Shown piece after piece: positions 63,711-64,000 of a stretch of 64,000 bases of DNA; position 1 is the stretch's first letter; each line of letters opens with the position of its first letter. The position numbers and the translations under genes were made by a program. The notes beneath the pieces are model-generated. The model saw only the letters and a program-made list of their open reading frames with translations, did no database searches and was not told the origin of the DNA. The stretch comes from Halobacillus sp. A1 (GTDB lineage: Bacteria; Bacillota; Bacilli; Bacillales; Halobacillaceae), in the NCBI RefSeq assembly GCF_024189295.1, contig NZ_JAIZEN010000003.1, positions 62,001 through 126,000 on the forward strand, in the 5' to 3' direction.

Positions 63711-63765
63711 AAGCTATCTCAGAAAGGTTCATGTACAATGGACCTTGAAGAGATAGCTTTTTCTA
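63711..63765 (+). terminator. terminator after ndk
   Basis: AGCTATCTC pairs with GAGATAGCT; an inner AAGGTTCAT/ATGGACCTT-like stem extends the hairpin, and TTTTTC follows. Confidence 0.85.
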
Positions 63766-63838
63766 TGTAAGAAACTTTACATCACTAATTTAATGCTTTA
63801 CTCTGTAAAAGATAGCTGTTATAAGGAGCTTAGCGTTC

Positions 63839-64000
63839 ATGAACGATGATTATGGAAACTTTGTAGAGCAATTCAAAAGAAAAACCGGTATCGACCTTCT
63901 CTTATATAAAGAAGCTCAGATGAAGCGGAGGTTAACATCTCTGCGTGATAAGAGAGGATATACTAGTTTCTCCTCTTACTTTGAAGATTTCCAGGACAAC
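63839..64000 (+). CDS. cheR: chemotaxis protein methyltransferase CheR (5' end only)
   Basis: The window ends after 54 codons. The N-terminus [20 protein letters not shown], followed by [19 protein letters not shown], is the helical N-domain typical of CheR, which methylates chemoreceptor glutamates using SAM. ATG 63839 follows TAAGGAG. Position after ndk is conserved in Bacillus. The SAM-binding domain is outside the window. Confidence 0.9.
   Translation, partial: MNDDYGNFVEQFKRKTGIDLLLYKEAQMKRRLTSLRDKRGYTSFSSYFEDFQDN

Overview
The window reads as a chromosomal segment of a low-GC, endospore-forming member of the Bacillaceae. Inference: a moderately halophilic genus such as Halobacillus or a close relative. 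Support comes from spore genes (spoIVA, sleB, ypeB, a SpoVIF-family gene), Bacillus-type gene order, strong AGGAGG ribosome sites with frequent TTG and GTG starts, very acidic linkers and lipoproteins, and a BCCT-type compatible-solute transporter.

Layout. 0-20 kb follows the Bacillus subtilis yku/ykn neighbourhood with insertions: the broken 3' end of a patatin-like lipase gene, alkD, cheV, ykyB, an SCO-type copper chaperone, the Tat-exported phosphatase ykuE, fadH, a hemolysin III-family protein, the c-di-AMP binder cbpB, a DHA2 exporter, dapH-ykuR (acetylated diaminopimelate pathway), an SRPBCC protein, a MscS channel (ykuT), the peroxiredoxin pair ahpA-ykuV, a heterodimeric ABC exporter (yknU-yknV) and a YthAB-type bd oxidase with an upstream Rex-like operator. 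20-45 kb holds ktrC, a ydaP-type pyruvate oxidase, rpoY-rnjA, ykrA, defB, ykyA, pdhABCD, slp, an opuD-type transporter, a lipoprotein deacetylase, an SR1-type dual-function small RNA encoding the SR1P peptide, speA, a nitronate-monooxygenase-like gene, yktA, yktB, ykzI and yktC. 46-64 kb follows a different B. subtilis region (ype/ypf/yph to hbs/mtrB/hep/ndk/cheR): sleB-ypeB, motI, cmk, plsC, ypfD, fni, yphA, der, gpsA, a spoVIF-family gene, yphE, yphF, spoIVA, hbs, mtrB, hepS-menG-hepT, ndk and the start of cheR.

The switch between the two syntenic regions falls in a 1.3 kb gene-free island (44.9-46.2 kb). That island carries GC-rich structured elements of about 120 bp. A related set, in inverted order, sits at 22.0-22.8 kb. 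The elements end in long inverted repeats, and their internal helices change in a compensatory way between copies. This element family and the SR1 locus are the two most interesting features. Other points to check are a 266 bp segment bounded by a perfect 20 bp inverted repeat upstream of opuD, a hairpin that masks the ribosome site of the spoVIF-family gene, and a very basic 23-codon ORF ahead of rpoY-rnjA.

Functionally the window combines central carbon flux (PDH, pyruvate oxidase, CcpA/CcpN-type sites at SR1), respiration under low oxygen (YthAB), osmotic balance (KtrC, CbpB, MscS, OpuD), cell-wall precursor and isoprenoid/menaquinone supply (DapH, YkuR, Fni, HepS/T, MenG), RNA turnover (RNase J1) and sporulation/germination. 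No tRNA, rRNA, intact insertion sequence, prophage or CRISPR array was seen.
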